64,000 nucleotides of DNA from Hyphomicrobiales bacterium (GCA_024244645.1 JAAEOH010000048.1:24160-88159); one strand, 5' to 3'. Shown: positions 26,256 through 36,754, numbered from the stretch's first letter. The notes: generated by a model not told the origin, from the sequence alone. Translations and numbers: made by a program.

Positions 26256-27823
26256 TGCTCACCTCCCTGCGGGAATACGGAGCGGATATAATCGACCGGG
26301 TTGAGCACCTGGTCTGACCCCGTTTGCGAGAGTTCAAGGATCTGCTGGGGAAAAATTCCGACGATTACCACCAGCGCCGTCAGAAGAACGAGCGGCAGGT
26401 AATCAACAAGCGGATTGAGTGTTACAGCCTCATCCTGCGCCGGGCCCCCGGTCATGGCCGGCCGCCAATAGGAAAGTATCCATACCCGACCGACGGCGAT
26501 CGTTGTCAAAAAACCGCTCAACAAAATAGCGCCTGCCAACCACCAGGCGCCGACATCCAACGACGCCTTGACCAGAATAACCTTGGGCCAGAATCCGGAA
26601 AACGGCGGCAGGCCGGAAACCGCAAAAAACAGCATGAGCGTTATCGCCGCCAGGAATACATGCGAGCTGTAGACGCCGCTCGACGAGGCGATAGAAAATC
26701 CGCCGGCCGCCCGGGCCGCAAGACCCGATGCCAGATAAAGAGCCGTCATCACGATCATCGAATGGACTGCGTAGAATATGGTTCCGGCAACGCCGCTGGG
26801 GCTGGCAAGGGCAATCCCGGCAAACATGATGCCGATGCCTGAGATGACCAGATATCCCAATAGCCGCCTGAAATCCGTTTGCGCCAATGCGCCCATAGCG
26901 CCGATGATCATCGTTGCTGCAGCGATAATCGCAATAACGAAACCGAGCACATCGCGCTCGGCCGGAAACAGCATGAGGGTCACGCGCATCAGGGCATAGA
27001 CCCCGACCTTCGTCAGCAAGCCTGCAAACAGCGCCGAGACCACAACCCGCGGGGTGTGATAGGACGCCGGCAGCCAGAAATTAGCGGGAAACGCGGCGGC
27101 CTTCATTCCAAATGCGAGCAGATAGAGGCTGACCAGCGTCACCAACGGCGCCTTGTCCGTCATTGCCGGTGCCTTCTGCGCAATATCGGCCATATTGAGC
27201 GTGCCGAAAATGCCGTAGAGATAGCCCGTTGCGATGAGGAAAAGCGTCGTCGCCACCAGATTGAGAAAGGCGTATTTGGTCGCACCGTCTATCTGACCGC
27301 GCTCCGAGCCCAGAATGAGCAATCCGAACGACGAAATCAACAGAACTTCGAACCAGACGTAGAGATTAAAGATATCGCCGGTCAGGAAAGCGCCGCTGAC
27401 GCCGGCCATCATCAAGAACAGAAACGGGTAAAAACCATAGCGGCGGCCACTGTCGTTGACGTCCCCTGCCCCATAAAGACCGCCTGCAAACGCAGCTATC
27501 CCCGCTGTCAGACACAGGAGCGCACCCAATATGTCCACTGTAAACGAAATCCCGAAGGGCGGTAGCCACCGCCCCATGGTCATTGTCACCGGGCCGTTGA
27601 CTATCACATGGACAAGCAGGCCCACATCCAGCAGGACGAGGACCGCCAGCCCCGGAATTGCGATGAATGGCTGGAGCCTTGTGTCCTTTCGAACCATAAG
27701 CAGCAGCGAACCCAGCACCATGCACAGCACCAGGGGTGCGATAACCAGCCAGTCGGCCAGCGCCGCCGGCTCGGTGATCATTGCCGCAGATAGATCGACA
27801 GGTGTCTTTTCGGACGATGCCAT
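26252..27823 (-). CDS. mnhD: Mrp-type antiporter subunit D (PhaD)
   Basis: 523 residues and about 14 membrane helices, homologous to NuoM/NuoN of complex I. Shows FYPFLFLMMAGVSGAFLTGDIFNLYVWFEVLLISSFGL with the conserved Glu of transmembrane helix 5, and KAAAFPANFWLPASYHTPRVVVSALFAGLLTKVGVYAL with the Lys residues of the proton channel. Lies between mnhC and mnhE with a 4-base overlap into mnhE. Confidence 0.96.
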   Translation of the reverse strand: MASSEKTPVDLSAAMITEPAALADWLVIAPLVLCMVLGSLLLMVRKDTRLQPFIAIPGLAVLVLLDVGLLVHVIVNGPVTMTMGRWLPPFGISFTVDILGALLCLTAGIAAFAGGLYGAGDVNDSGRRYGFYPFLFLMMAGVSGAFLTGDIFNLYVWFEVLLISSFGLLILGSERGQIDGATKYAFLNLVATTLFLIATGYLYGIFGTLNMADIAQKAPAMTDKAPLVTLVSLYLLAFGMKAAAFPANFWLPASYHTPRVVVSALFAGLLTKVGVYALMRVTLMLFPAERDVLGFVIAIIAAATMIIGAMGALAQTDFRRLLGYLVISGIGIMFAGIALASPSGVAGTIFYAVHSMIVMTALYLASGLAARAAGGFSIASSSGVYSSHVFLAAITLMLFFAVSGLPPFSGFWPKVILVKASLDVGAWWLAGAILLSGFLTTIAVGRVWILSYWRPAMTGGPAQDEAVTLNPLVDYLPLVLLTALVVIVGIFPQQILELSQTGSDQVLNPVDYIRSVFPQGGEQ

Positions 27824-27842
27824 ATTTCGTTATTCTTTTCTT

Positions 27843-28223
27843 TCAATATCCAAGCGGCGGCATTTCCTGGTCCTCAGGCTCAGCAAATCGCATTTCTTCC
27901 GTGTCGTCGGTTTCCAGTTCCTGGTAGGCGCGGAATCCCAGAACCAGCAAAAAGGCGAAAAAGGAAAACGAGATAACAATTGCCGTCAGGATCAGCGCCT
28001 GCGGCAGTGGATTGGCCGTGATGACAACGTTAGAGACCGGGTCGTCGGGCGACAGGATGGGTGGCACCTCGCGCGTCAGCCTGCCCGACGTGAAGATCAG
28101 CAGGTTGACCGCGTTGCCAAGGATGGCCGCGCCAAGCAGAATCCGGATGATGTGCTTGGACAGGAACAGATAGATGGCGACAGCAAAGAAGACGCCGACC
28201 AGAAGGGTCATCAGAGCTTCCAT
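27843..28223 (-). CDS. mnhC: Mrp-type antiporter subunit C (PhaC)
   Basis: NuoK-like subunit. Starting at [20 protein letters not shown] gives 126 aa; the track ORF begins 45 codons earlier inside mnhB. Three helices with LSKHIIRILLGAAILGNAVNLLIF and NPLPQALILTAIVISFSFFAFLL. The ATG overlaps the mnhB stop (TGATG). The C-terminus is Glu/Asp-rich (ELETDDTEEMRFAEPEDQE), slightly longer than the core family. Confidence 0.95.
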   Translation of the reverse strand: MEALMTLLVGVFFAVAIYLFLSKHIIRILLGAAILGNAVNLLIFTSGRLTREVPPILSPDDPVSNVVITANPLPQALILTAIVISFSFFAFLLVLGFRAYQELETDDTEEMRFAEPEDQEMPPLGY

Positions 28224-28642
28224 CAGTCCGTCGCCCTTTCTTCCAGTGCAAGCGCGATCGACGTGATCGCTCCCACCACCACAAAATAAACCCCGACATC
28301 GAAGAGCAGGACGGTCGAAAGGGCGAGCTCCTCGCCGAAGATCGGGATGTAGACCCACAGGCCGGTCATGAACGGTACGCCGGCGAGGATCGATACGAGG
28401 CCGGCGATCGACGCCATCATCAGGCCCGAGCCGGCGATCGCCATGGGGTGGAAAAACAGTGCCCGCCTGACCGGAGATACGCCACAGGCAATGCCGTAGA
28501 TGGCAAAGGCTGACGCTGCGATCAAACCTCCGATGAATCCGCCGCCGGGTTCATTGTGTCCGCGCAAAAGCACAAACACGGAAAACAACACCATCAGGCT
28601 GCTCAGATAGGGGGCGACCGTGCGGAAGATCAAGGTGCGCAT
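28223..28642 (-). CDS. mnhB: Mrp-type antiporter subunit B (PhaB)
   Basis: 139 residues, four membrane helices, with the family segment [28 protein letters not shown] and [20 protein letters not shown]. Begins 2 bases after mnhA and overlaps mnhC by one base. Here subunits A and B are separate proteins, unlike systems in which they are fused. Confidence 0.95.
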   Translation of the reverse strand: MRTLIFRTVAPYLSSLMVLFSVFVLLRGHNEPGGGFIGGLIAASAFAIYGIACGVSPVRRALFFHPMAIAGSGLMMASIAGLVSILAGVPFMTGLWVYIPIFGEELALSTVLLFDVGVYFVVVGAITSIALALEERATD

Positions 28643-28644
28643 GG

Positions 28645-31011
28645 CTACCGTCTCTCCTCTTCGCTCGGATCATTGGTTGCTATCGGAACTGCAGGTCGCA
28701 GGCGGATGCGGATCAGCGACAGGATTGCAAGACCGGCAACCATGACAACGGCGATCTCACCCCAGGTATCCGTGCCGCGGAAATCCACCAGGATAACATT
28801 GACGATGTTGGCGCCGTGGGCAATCGACAGCGAGTAGCGGGTGAAGAAATCCGACAGCGATGCGTCGAACGGCAATTGCGTGACTGAGAGCAACAGCAGG
28901 ACGAAGGCCGTCGCACAGACGACAGATATAATCAGATCGATCGCCGTCTTGCCGACGGATCGGTGATCGGTGGGCGTCAGCTTCAGTCGGGTCATGACCA
29001 GGGCGAGAATGACAACAGACAGCGTTTCGACCATGAACTGGGTAAAGGACAGGTCGGGCGCGCCGAACAGCATGAATATCAGCGCGACGGCAAAGCCCTG
29101 AATGCCAAGGGAAACAATGGCTGTCAGCCGGTCCTTGGCATAGAGCACGGACAGCAATCCGACTGCTGCAATCGCCATAATGGCGGTTTCGTAGAGCGAC
29201 AGGTATTCCGGCATTTTTGGCATTGCCGGCAGTTCGTCGAACACGATCATCGGCACCATGACAGCGATGGCAAGCAGGATAAATGTCGCCTTCATATAGA
29301 TTTCGAGGCGACCGGGCTGGACGACCTGCGTGACCCGGAACGACAGCCGCACAGTTCCGCGTATGAATTGGTCGAAGCCCTGATCCGGCCCCCAGCCGAT
29401 GGCGTCGAGCAAGCGGGTCATGGCGGCTCTCAACCGATCAACGTTGCGATAGGCGACAACGCCGAAGGCGATTGTCACAAGCGACAGATAAAGCGGCATG
29501 CCGATATGCGGAATGATCGAAATGTGCACCGAAACTGCTTCGCCCTCGACCGCAGTCGACATGGGGCTCGAAATGTAGTGGTGGGTCAGTTCTGAAAACA
29601 GCGCCGTGACGAGGCTGCATATGGCAAGAACCGCCGGGCCGAGCCACAACAGCACCGGCCCGTCATGCGGGTGATCGCCCGGCGCTTTCTTTTCACCGAG
29701 GAACGGCTTCAGGGCGACGGCGAAACCGATGACGAACATCAGCCCGTTGCCGACAATCGCGACCAACGTGAGCAGCAGCGGCCAGGCCTCAACGTGCCAC
29801 AGGCCGGCATAGATTTCCTCCTTGGCCAGGAATCCGAAAAAGGGTGGAAGCCCTGCCATGGAGAATGCCGAGGCAAATGCCGCGGCGAAGATGATGGGCA
29901 TGGATGCCATCAACCCGCCGACCTTGGTGATATCGCGCGAGCCGGCCTCGTGATCGATGGCCCCTGCGACCATGAAGAGAGCGCCCTTGAACATGGAATG
30001 GGCAACAAGGTAGAGCACGGCCGCCTCGACGGCCTTTTCGCTGCCGAATCCGGTCAGCATCACCAGCAGCCCCAGTGACGAAACGGTCGTGTAGGCGAGC
30101 ATCAGCTTCATATCGGTCTGGCGAATGGCAAGCAGCGTGCCGACAATCAGCGTCGTGCCGCCAAAGATCGGCAGCACCGTTTCCCAGGCAACCGTGTCGC
30201 CCAGCACCGGATTGAGCCGCATCAAGAGATAGACGCCGGCTTTGACCATGGTGGCGGAATGCAAGTAGGCGGAGACCGGCGTCGGCGCCTCCATGGCATT
30301 GGGCAGCCAGAAATGCAGCGGAAACTGCGCCGACTTCGTAAATGCGCCGCCAAGGACAAGCACAAATATCGCGATATAGAACGGGCTGTCGGCAAGTGCA
30401 GTATGGGAGCGCAGCAACAACGACATTTCCGATATGCCGGTCACGTTCCAGATCAGCAGCAGACCCGCCAGAAGGAACAGACCGCCGCCACCGGTGACGA
30501 CCAGCGCCTGCAGCGCCGCGCGCCTCGACGCCTCGCGCTTGTGGTCGAATCCGATCAGCAGAAACGAGGTGATCGAGGTCAGTTCCCAGAAGACAAAGAA
30601 CATCAGGAAACTGTCCGATGTCACAAGCCCGAGCATCGAGCCCATGAACATCAGAATGAAGGAAAAGAAACGGCCGAGATGCGGGTGGCTCTTCAGATAA
30701 CCGCCGCTGTAAAGAACGATGAGCGCACCGATGCCGCTGATCAGCAGCGCGAATGTCAGCGACAATCCGTCAATTAGCCACGAAAAGTTCACCCTGAATG
30801 CCGGAATCCACTGATAGCCGCCGGTGACAACTTCGCCATTTGCGACATCGGGAAGGAAGGTGGAGAAATGCCAGAAAATGGCGGCTGGAACGATGGCCAG
30901 CAACCAGGCCGCATTGTGTTTGAAAAGCCGGGTGAGCGCCGGAGCAAATAATGCCGCAATAAAAGGTGACAGCAGGACAAAAAACGTCGTGCTGGGCATA
31001 TAGGCGTTCAT
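28645..31011 (-). CDS. mnhA: Mrp-type antiporter subunit A (PhaA)
   Basis: Largest subunit, 788 residues with about 20 membrane helices; NuoL-like N-terminal two thirds ([39 protein letters not shown] with the channel Lys and His) plus the MbhD/E-like C-terminal part ([48 protein letters not shown]). First gene of the seven-gene operon; divergent from the msrB region. The complex exports Na+ or K+ in exchange for protons and supports pH and salt tolerance. Confidence 0.96.
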   Translation of the reverse strand: MNAYMPSTTFFVLLSPFIAALFAPALTRLFKHNAAWLLAIVPAAIFWHFSTFLPDVANGEVVTGGYQWIPAFRVNFSWLIDGLSLTFALLISGIGALIVLYSGGYLKSHPHLGRFFSFILMFMGSMLGLVTSDSFLMFFVFWELTSITSFLLIGFDHKREASRRAALQALVVTGGGGLFLLAGLLLIWNVTGISEMSLLLRSHTALADSPFYIAIFVLVLGGAFTKSAQFPLHFWLPNAMEAPTPVSAYLHSATMVKAGVYLLMRLNPVLGDTVAWETVLPIFGGTTLIVGTLLAIRQTDMKLMLAYTTVSSLGLLVMLTGFGSEKAVEAAVLYLVAHSMFKGALFMVAGAIDHEAGSRDITKVGGLMASMPIIFAAAFASAFSMAGLPPFFGFLAKEEIYAGLWHVEAWPLLLTLVAIVGNGLMFVIGFAVALKPFLGEKKAPGDHPHDGPVLLWLGPAVLAICSLVTALFSELTHHYISSPMSTAVEGEAVSVHISIIPHIGMPLYLSLVTIAFGVVAYRNVDRLRAAMTRLLDAIGWGPDQGFDQFIRGTVRLSFRVTQVVQPGRLEIYMKATFILLAIAVMVPMIVFDELPAMPKMPEYLSLYETAIMAIAAVGLLSVLYAKDRLTAIVSLGIQGFAVALIFMLFGAPDLSFTQFMVETLSVVILALVMTRLKLTPTDHRSVGKTAIDLIISVVCATAFVLLLLSVTQLPFDASLSDFFTRYSLSIAHGANIVNVILVDFRGTDTWGEIAVVMVAGLAILSLIRIRLRPAVPIATNDPSEEERR

Positions 31012-31202
31012 TTAGTCTCCCGGAAGGCATATCCCTGCATGAATTGGACCGAATCTAATGATGCGCTGCATCAACGGCAAGGTCGCAACGGCCGATTTCC
31101 ACCCGAATCGGGCCCGCACGAGGGATTTACTGCAATTTGATCGACCATTTGTTGCACGTCGGCGTCGGCGACATTACAGAAATGGTGACAGGAATTGCTC
31201 TC

Positions 31203-31625
31203 ATGACCGATATGAAAATCAAAAAGATCCAGAAATCAGATGAAGAATGGCGTGCGCAGCTGTCTCCCGAGCAGTTTCACATCACTCGCAAAGGCGGCAC
31301 AGAACAGGCATTCACCGGACCCAACTGGGACAACAAGGAAGACGGCCACTATCACTGTGTGTGCTGCGGACGGGCGCTGTTCCACTCCGGCACCAAATTC
31401 GACTCCGGCACGGGCTGGCCAAGCTACCACCAGCCGGTCGACACAGACGCTGTGACGTAGCACAAGGACCGCTCGCTGTTCATGACGCGCACCGGAATCA
31501 AATGCGCCGATTGCGAAGCCCATCTCGGCCATGTTTTCCCCGATGGTCCGCAAGCGACGGGCCTGCGCTATTGCATGAACGGAACCGCCCTCTCCTTCAA
31601 GGCCGAAGCAACGGACGACGACTGA
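31203..31625 (+). pseudogene. msrB: Peptide-methionine (R)-S-oxide reductase MsrB, interrupted by an in-frame TAG
   Basis: The frame [16 protein letters not shown] to [17 protein letters not shown] is classic MsrB, with the first zinc Cys pair (CVCCG). It ends at TAG, and the same frame then continues [30 protein letters not shown] and [19 protein letters not shown] before TGA, supplying the second zinc pair (CADC) and the catalytic Cys (RYCMNG). The family has Glu at the stop position (AVTEH), so GAG to TAG by one base explains it. The truncated product lacks the catalytic Cys and would be inactive. Otherwise intact at 140 codons; recent mutation or sequence error. Confidence 0.88.
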
Positions 31626-31631
31626 GATGGT

Positions 31632-31994
31632 CTATTGCGGCCTGATATAGCGGCCGTATACCCATCCGGTCTGCCAGTCTCCGGTGTTGGTCGGATCGTG
31701 CCATACTTCGCACCAGGTTTGACGGACCATTTCGGCCTGGTGCGATTTCGGCTGCGCCGCAATGTCCTTCAGGTTGACACCATTCATGCACCGGCCGGTC
31801 ATCATCAGGGGTGTAGCATTGGGATAGCCAGCGCGAATGGCTGATTTCGACGAGGGCCAGGCCCGCACATTGAGGACATCGTCCCAGTCCACATTGGCGA
31901 CCTCCCAGGCTGCAAATGTGGCGGCGTGTGCTGATGGCACCGACATTGTGCAGGCGACCATCAGGGCTGCAAAAAGGTTGCGGGATGCGATCAT
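31632..31994 (-). CDS. Exported bacterial SH3-domain protein
   Basis: 120 residues with a signal peptide (about 1-24, ending AHA) and an SH3b-like domain: VLNVRAWPSSKSAIRAGYPNATPLMMTGRC and WCEVWHDPTNTGDWQTGWVYGRYIRP, the usual NVR...GWVxGRYI pattern. Two Cys may form a disulphide. Probably a periplasmic ligand-binding protein; target unknown. Convergent with the broken msrB gene, divergent from the S9 peptidase. Confidence 0.85.
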   Translation of the reverse strand: MIASRNLFAALMVACTMSVPSAHAATFAAWEVANVDWDDVLNVRAWPSSKSAIRAGYPNATPLMMTGRCMNGVNLKDIAAQPKSHQAEMVRQTWCEVWHDPTNTGDWQTGWVYGRYIRPQ

Positions 31995-32171
31995 TGTCGC
32001 ATTCCTCTGTGTTTGGCGTAAGGCAGGTCCGTTGCAGGCACAATGGCTCCCTCCGTGTTAACCGGCGCTGACAATTGAGTTCATCCAACGTTCATATGCA
32101 TCTTGAACCGGTGGTCTCCGCCCTTTATCTGCGAAACAACCGATTACCGATCTGATCACAAGGGAACTTAC

Positions 32172-34259
32172 ATGTTCAAGGATCTTCCTTCTGCCCCTCT
32201 TGCTCCAAAGCGCCCGTTCACCGACACGCGCCACGGCATCGCGCGCACGGACGATTATGCCTGGCTTCGGGCCGACAACTGGCAGGAGGTGTTTCAGGAT
32301 CCTTCGGTGCTGGATGCCGATATTCGGGCGTATCTGGAGGCTGAAAACAGCTACCAGAAAGAAGCGATGGCCGACACGGAAGAGCTTCAGAAGGTGCTCT
32401 TTGCCGAAATGAAGGGCCGCATCAAGGAGGATGATTCATCCGTCCCCTCCCCCGACGGTCCGTTTGCCTATGGCACTTCGTTCGTCACCGGCGGCGAACA
32501 GCCGCGGTTTTTCCGCGTGCCGCGCGACGGCGGCGATGAAGAACTGTTGCTGGACGGCGATGCAGAGGCGGCAAACCACGGTTATTATCGCCTGTCGGGC
32601 GCCAATCATTCGTCCGACCATAGCCGGATGATCTGGGGTTACGACGACAAGGGGTCAGAGTTTTTCAAATTGCGGGTCCGCGATCTGTCGGGCGGAGAGG
32701 ATCTGGAGGATGTGATTGAAAACAGCGGTGGCGGCGGTGTCTGGTCACCGGATGCGAGCGGATTTTTCTACACGCTGCTCGATGCCAATCACCGTCCCTC
32801 AAAGGTCTACTATCACACGCTCGGAAGCGAACAGTCACACGACCGGCTTGTATTTGAAGAGACTGATCCCGGTTTCTTTGTGAGTGTTGGCGGCAGCAAG
32901 CTGAACGATTTTGTCTTCTTCAATATTCATGACCACGAAACTTCGGAATATCACATCCTGCCTGCCGGCGATGCCGCGGCTGTTCCGAAACTCGTTGCGG
33001 CGCGTGAGACGGGCGTCGAGTACGACATGCATGAGGGCGGCGACGTCTTTTACATACTGACCAATGCCGACGGCGCCAAGGATTTCAAGATCGTCGAGAC
33101 ACCGATCGGCGCACCCGGGCGCGAAAACTGGCGTGAGGTCATTCCCCACAAACGAGGCCGGCTCATTCTCGCACACTCGGTTTTCTCCGATTACCTGGTC
33201 TGGCTGGAACGTGAGGAAGGATTGCCGAGGATCGTTGTGCACAACCGCAAAAGCTGCGAGGAGCACTCGATCGCATTCAACGAGGACGCGTATTCGCTCG
33301 GCCTGCAGGGCTCAATGGAATACGATACGGATATCATCCGGTTTTCCTATTCCTCGATGACGACGCCATCGCAACAGTTCGACTACAATATGCGCACGCG
33401 TGAGCGTGTTCTGCTGAAAACGCAGGAAGTACCTTCGGGGCACAAAGCCGAGGACTACGTCACACGCAGGGTCATGGCCCCTTCGCATGATGGTACCCCG
33501 GTTCCGGTCAGCTTGCTTTACCGCAAGGATACGGCACTGGACGGGTCGGCGCCTTGCCTGCTCTACGGCTACGGCTCTTATGGCGCGACAATTCCGGCAT
33601 CCTTCAACACCAATTGCCTGTCGCTGGTCGACCGGGGATTTGTTTATGCCATCGTCCATATTCGCGGCGGAAAGGACAAGGGATTTGCCTGGTACGAAGA
33701 CGGCAAACGGCTGAACAAAATCAATACGTTTGTCGATTTCATCGCCGCTGCGGAGTTTCTTGCGGCAGAAAAGTTCACCTCATTTGACCGTATCGTCGCA
33801 CAAGGCGGCTCTGCCGGCGGCATGCTCATGGGCGCGGTCGCCAATATGGCACCGGATCTCTTCGGTGCCATCATCGCGGCCGTGCCGTTTGTCGACGTCC
33901 TGACCACGATGCTCGATGACACGCTGCCGCTGACGCCGCCGGAGTGGCCTGAATGGGGCAATCCTATCGCGTCAAAAGCCGACTATGATTATATTGCCTC
34001 CTATTCTCCCTATGACAATGTGAGCGACCACGCCTATCCGCCGGTCCTGGCTGTCGCTGGACTGACGGATCCGCGTGTCACCTATTGGGAGCCGGCTAAA
34101 TGGGTGGCCAAATTGAGGGCCGTAAAATCCGGCGATGCGCCTGTGTTGCTGAAGACCAATATGGAAGCCGGCCATGCAGGCGCGTCGGGCCGCTTTCAAA
34201 GGCTCGAGGAAATCGCATTCGAATATGCATTTGCGCTGAAGGTCACCGGCAAGGGCTGA
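32172..34259 (+). CDS. ptrB: S9 family oligopeptidase (prolyl oligopeptidase / oligopeptidase B type)
   Basis: Starting at MFKDLPSAPLAPKRPF (ribosome site AGGGA) gives 695 aa, the usual size. N-terminal beta-propeller followed by an alpha/beta hydrolase domain with the nucleophile elbow AQGGSAGGMLMG, an acidic residue in GLTDPRVTYWEPAKW and the catalytic His in MEAGHAGASGRF. IHIRGGKDKGFAWYEDGKRLNK is typical of oligopeptidase B. Hydrolyses short peptides in the cytoplasm; no signal peptide. Monocistronic. Confidence 0.93.
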   Translation: MFKDLPSAPLAPKRPFTDTRHGIARTDDYAWLRADNWQEVFQDPSVLDADIRAYLEAENSYQKEAMADTEELQKVLFAEMKGRIKEDDSSVPSPDGPFAYGTSFVTGGEQPRFFRVPRDGGDEELLLDGDAEAANHGYYRLSGANHSSDHSRMIWGYDDKGSEFFKLRVRDLSGGEDLEDVIENSGGGGVWSPDASGFFYTLLDANHRPSKVYYHTLGSEQSHDRLVFEETDPGFFVSVGGSKLNDFVFFNIHDHETSEYHILPAGDAAAVPKLVAARETGVEYDMHEGGDVFYILTNADGAKDFKIVETPIGAPGRENWREVIPHKRGRLILAHSVFSDYLVWLEREEGLPRIVVHNRKSCEEHSIAFNEDAYSLGLQGSMEYDTDIIRFSYSSMTTPSQQFDYNMRTRERVLLKTQEVPSGHKAEDYVTRRVMAPSHDGTPVPVSLLYRKDTALDGSAPCLLYGYGSYGATIPASFNTNCLSLVDRGFVYAIVHIRGGKDKGFAWYEDGKRLNKINTFVDFIAAAEFLAAEKFTSFDRIVAQGGSAGGMLMGAVANMAPDLFGAIIAAVPFVDVLTTMLDDTLPLTPPEWPEWGNPIASKADYDYIASYSPYDNVSDHAYPPVLAVAGLTDPRVTYWEPAKWVAKLRAVKSGDAPVLLKTNMEAGHAGASGRFQRLEEIAFEYAFALKVTGKG

Positions 34260-34394
34260 CCAGCGCAGCAAACATATATTCACAAACCGGCACTGGACGT
34301 CCGCGCGACAGCCGCTATAACATGACTGAAATAATCAATTTTATTCATAGCCGTAAATCGTACCAAGAACTTATACCGGAAAGCGTTGATCCAC

Positions 34395-35186
34395 ATGACA
34401 CAGCAAAATACTGGAAGGCGCACGCGCATATTGAACGTGGTGCGCAGCGAACGAATAACACCGACCATGCAGCGCGTCACACCCTGCGGAGATGATCTCG
34501 GCGATTTTCCCGCCGGTCAGGAGAGCGCGCACATCAAGCTTATGATTCCAAATGACAATCAGGACTTCACCGAGTTCCGTGAGCTGATTGAGAGCGGCTC
34601 GAAAGCAATACCCAGGCGCACCTTTACGATTCGTCATCACCGGACCGATACAAGGGAGATGGATGTCGATTTTGTCGTCCATGACGGCGGAGGCCCTGCC
34701 TGCAGCTGGGCACTGGCTGCCAAGCCCGGCGATTTCATCGGCGTGGCGGGCCCGGGCCCCATCAAGAAACCGGTCAGCGGTGCCGACTGGTTTTTGTTCG
34801 GCGCCGATATAGCGGCAATCCCGGCGGCAGCGGCGGCGTTTGAGGCGCTTCCGCAAGATGCTGTTGGCCATGCCGTATTCGAGATCACCAACGATGACGA
34901 CATTCAGCCGGTGAGCGCACCGAAAGGCATCAAGCTGCACTGGCTGGTGCATGACGATCCGCACACGAGCAGCGAGCAGCAGCTGGAGTTCTTCCGGTCA
35001 CTCGACTGGCCGAAAGGCCTGCCCGGCATATTCGTGGCGGGGGAATCGGGTGCCGTGTCCGGCTTGCGCAAATACCTCATCAACGAACGCGGCCTCGACA
35101 AGCGGGCAATGTATATCAGCGCCTACTGGAAGATCGGCCTCGTCGAAGACCAGCACCAGGAGCAAAAGCGGGCGGAAGCCGCCTAG
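34395..35186 (+). CDS. Siderophore-interacting protein (FAD-binding ferric-siderophore reductase family)
   Basis: 263 residues. FAD-binding barrel with the motif PRRTFTIRHH (about 72-81) and an NAD(P)-binding domain (DWFLFGADIAAIPAAAAAFEALP; IFVAGESGAVSGLRKYLINERGLD) characteristic of the ViuB/SIP family, which reduces ferric siderophores in the cytoplasm. The track start is TTG three codons upstream; ATG is chosen, but the GGAAAG spacing actually favours the TTG, so this is unresolved. The stop codon TAG is shared with the start of a half-repeat element. Confidence 0.87.
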   Translation: MTQQNTGRRTRILNVVRSERITPTMQRVTPCGDDLGDFPAGQESAHIKLMIPNDNQDFTEFRELIESGSKAIPRRTFTIRHHRTDTREMDVDFVVHDGGGPACSWALAAKPGDFIGVAGPGPIKKPVSGADWFLFGADIAAIPAAAAAFEALPQDAVGHAVFEITNDDDIQPVSAPKGIKLHWLVHDDPHTSSEQQLEFFRSLDWPKGLPGIFVAGESGAVSGLRKYLINERGLDKRAMYISAYWKIGLVEDQHQEQKRAEAA

Positions 35187-35216
35187 TGCGTTTCGTGTTT
35201 ATACGGAATCATTTGG
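35184..35216 (+). repeat. Solitary half-element at the end of the siderophore-interacting protein gene
   Basis: TAGTGCGTTTCGTGTTTATA then CGGAATCATTTGG resembles one arm of the repeat family (TAGAGCGC-like end and ATTTG about 22 bases inward). Its first three bases are the stop codon of the siderophore-interacting gene, and its inner end contains the stop codon of the convergent cytochrome gene. Confidence 0.6.
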
Positions 35217-36129
35217 TTTTGGCCGGATAGCCGTTCGGACGACCGGGTATCGCCTTCAGATAGGCGGCAATCGCTTCACGGTCTGATGCAGGGAGCTTGG
35301 CCATATTTTGCTGGACCGAAACCATGGAGCCGCCGACGGAATCGAAATCCGGCGTAAAACCGCTTTCGAGTTAGTAGGCAATGTCTGCGGCGCTCCAGTC
35401 CTTGATGCCGCCATCGGGCGTGATGTTCGGAATGATGCCCTCGCCATCAGGGTTGGGCGCGCCTGACAGCCATTGGTTGAGCTTCAGGCCGCCGATGAGG
35501 GTGCGCGGCGTGTGGCATTCGCCGCAGTGTCCGGGTCCTTCGACCAGATACTGCCCGCGCTTGATCTGATCAGACGCTGAATCGAAAGTGATAACCGGTC
35601 CCTCTTTCAGGTACAGCAGGTTCCAAAGACCAACGGCCCGGCGAATATTGAACGGAAAGCCAAGCTCATGGACCGGTGCGACATTGTCGCTGGCCGGAAG
35701 CGTCTTCATGTAGCCGAAAAGGTCGTTCAGATCCGACGCCTCTACACGGGTATAGGACGTATAGGGAAATGACGGATACAAATGGGACCCTTCGGGAGAC
35801 GTGCCCTGGTTCATTGCGTTGGCGAATTGATCGAATGTCCAGCCGCCGATGCCGGTGGTCGCGTCGCTGGATATGTTCGGTGCGTAGAACGTGCCGAAAT
35901 CGCTCTTGATCGACAGGCCGCCGGCAAGCACCAGCTTGTCGTCGCCCTTCGCTCCGGGCGCGGCGTGGCAGGAGGTGCAGCCTCCCGCCCAGAACATTTC
36001 TTCGCCACGCGCCAGATCAGGATCGCCCAAGGGACCAAACTTCACGAAGGTTGGGGCAGTCAGGAACCACAGGGCGATTGCGGCAACCACCGCCAGAACA
36101 AATACCACTCCGATGAGTTTGCGCATCAT
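35209..36129 (-). pseudogene. Diheme c-type cytochrome, interrupted by an in-frame TAA
   Basis: N-terminal membrane/export segment (about 4-24), first haem site CTSCH, second haem site CGECH, and the typical diheme cytochrome motifs APNISSDATTGIGGWT and NITPDGGIKDWSAADIAY. A TAA follows, yet the same frame continues LESGFTPDFDSVGGSMVSVQQNMAKLPASDREAIAAYLKAIPGRPNGY to TGA, the expected C-terminus. A single T-to-A change in a Leu TTA codon would explain it. The truncated product keeps both haem sites and might still fold; the lost tail carries the conserved GGSM axial Met region. Lies downstream of the cytochrome c' gene, which is also interrupted. Confidence 0.87.
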
Positions 36130-36221
36130 ATTCTTGCCCTTGCGGTTGGAACCCGGTTGTCAGATACCTGAGGTTCGTTCGACAACGCGTTGCGGCAAAG
36201 CCACACTTCAGCTTTTCAACA

Positions 36222-36662
36222 CTACTCCTTTTTGACGCGATAGGTCTCGTGGCAGGTCTTGCAGTTTTCTGCAACCTGACCGAACGCGGCCTTGAATTCA
36301 TCGATGTTTTTGGGAGCGGCTTTCACAGCGCTGTCGGTGTCGGCTTCGAATTCCTTGACCGCCTTTTCAAAGCCGGAACGGTCGCTTCAGATTTTCGGGC
36401 CGGCCTCGGTCTCATGACCGGTTTCTGCGCCATCGGGGAATTTGTCGAGGAAGTTCTTTGAAGCATCGTTCATTTTCTGGAACGAATCAGCCACGGCGGC
36501 GGCGTCATAGTCGATTTCACATTTGACGGTTTTGCCCAAATGGCCCATGGCCTGCCCGACGCCCTTCATGGTCTCCTGGCGTTCCTGCTGGGGGTCGGCA
36601 GCGTAAGCTGCCTGGCCAGCGATGAACATGGCGGCCAGAGCCAGTGTGACAGCGTTCTTCAT
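36222..36662 (-). pseudogene. Cytochrome c'-type haem protein, interrupted by an in-frame TGA
   Basis: Signal peptide MKNAVTLALAAMFIAGQAAYA, then a four-helix cytochrome c' body (RQETMKGVGQAMGHLGKTV). The frame stops with TGA after ETEAGPKI, but continues in the same frame SDRSGFEKAVKEFEADTDSAVKAAP and then AENCKTCHETYRVKKE with the only haem site (CKTCH). The family has Trp here (IWSDR), so TGG to TGA is the obvious cause. The truncated protein cannot bind haem. 146 codons if read through, the normal size. Ribosome site AAGGGAG precedes the start. Upstream partner of the broken diheme cytochrome. Confidence 0.88.
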
Positions 36663-36754
36663 GTATTTCTCCCTTGATTGGAATCAGAACGGTTACAATA
36701 GAAGACGGTACAATTAACAAAACTCAAAGATAGTTGACTAATGTAACGGCCATC

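Noticed and set aside
27531-28289. 252-codon plus-strand ORF
   Set aside because: Antisense to mnhD/mnhC/mnhB, which are clear members of the antiporter operon.
35209-36662. Reassigned stop codon (TGA as Trp)
   Set aside because: Only one of the interrupted genes has TGA at a Trp; others have TAG and TAA, and many intact genes end in TGA and use TGG for Trp.
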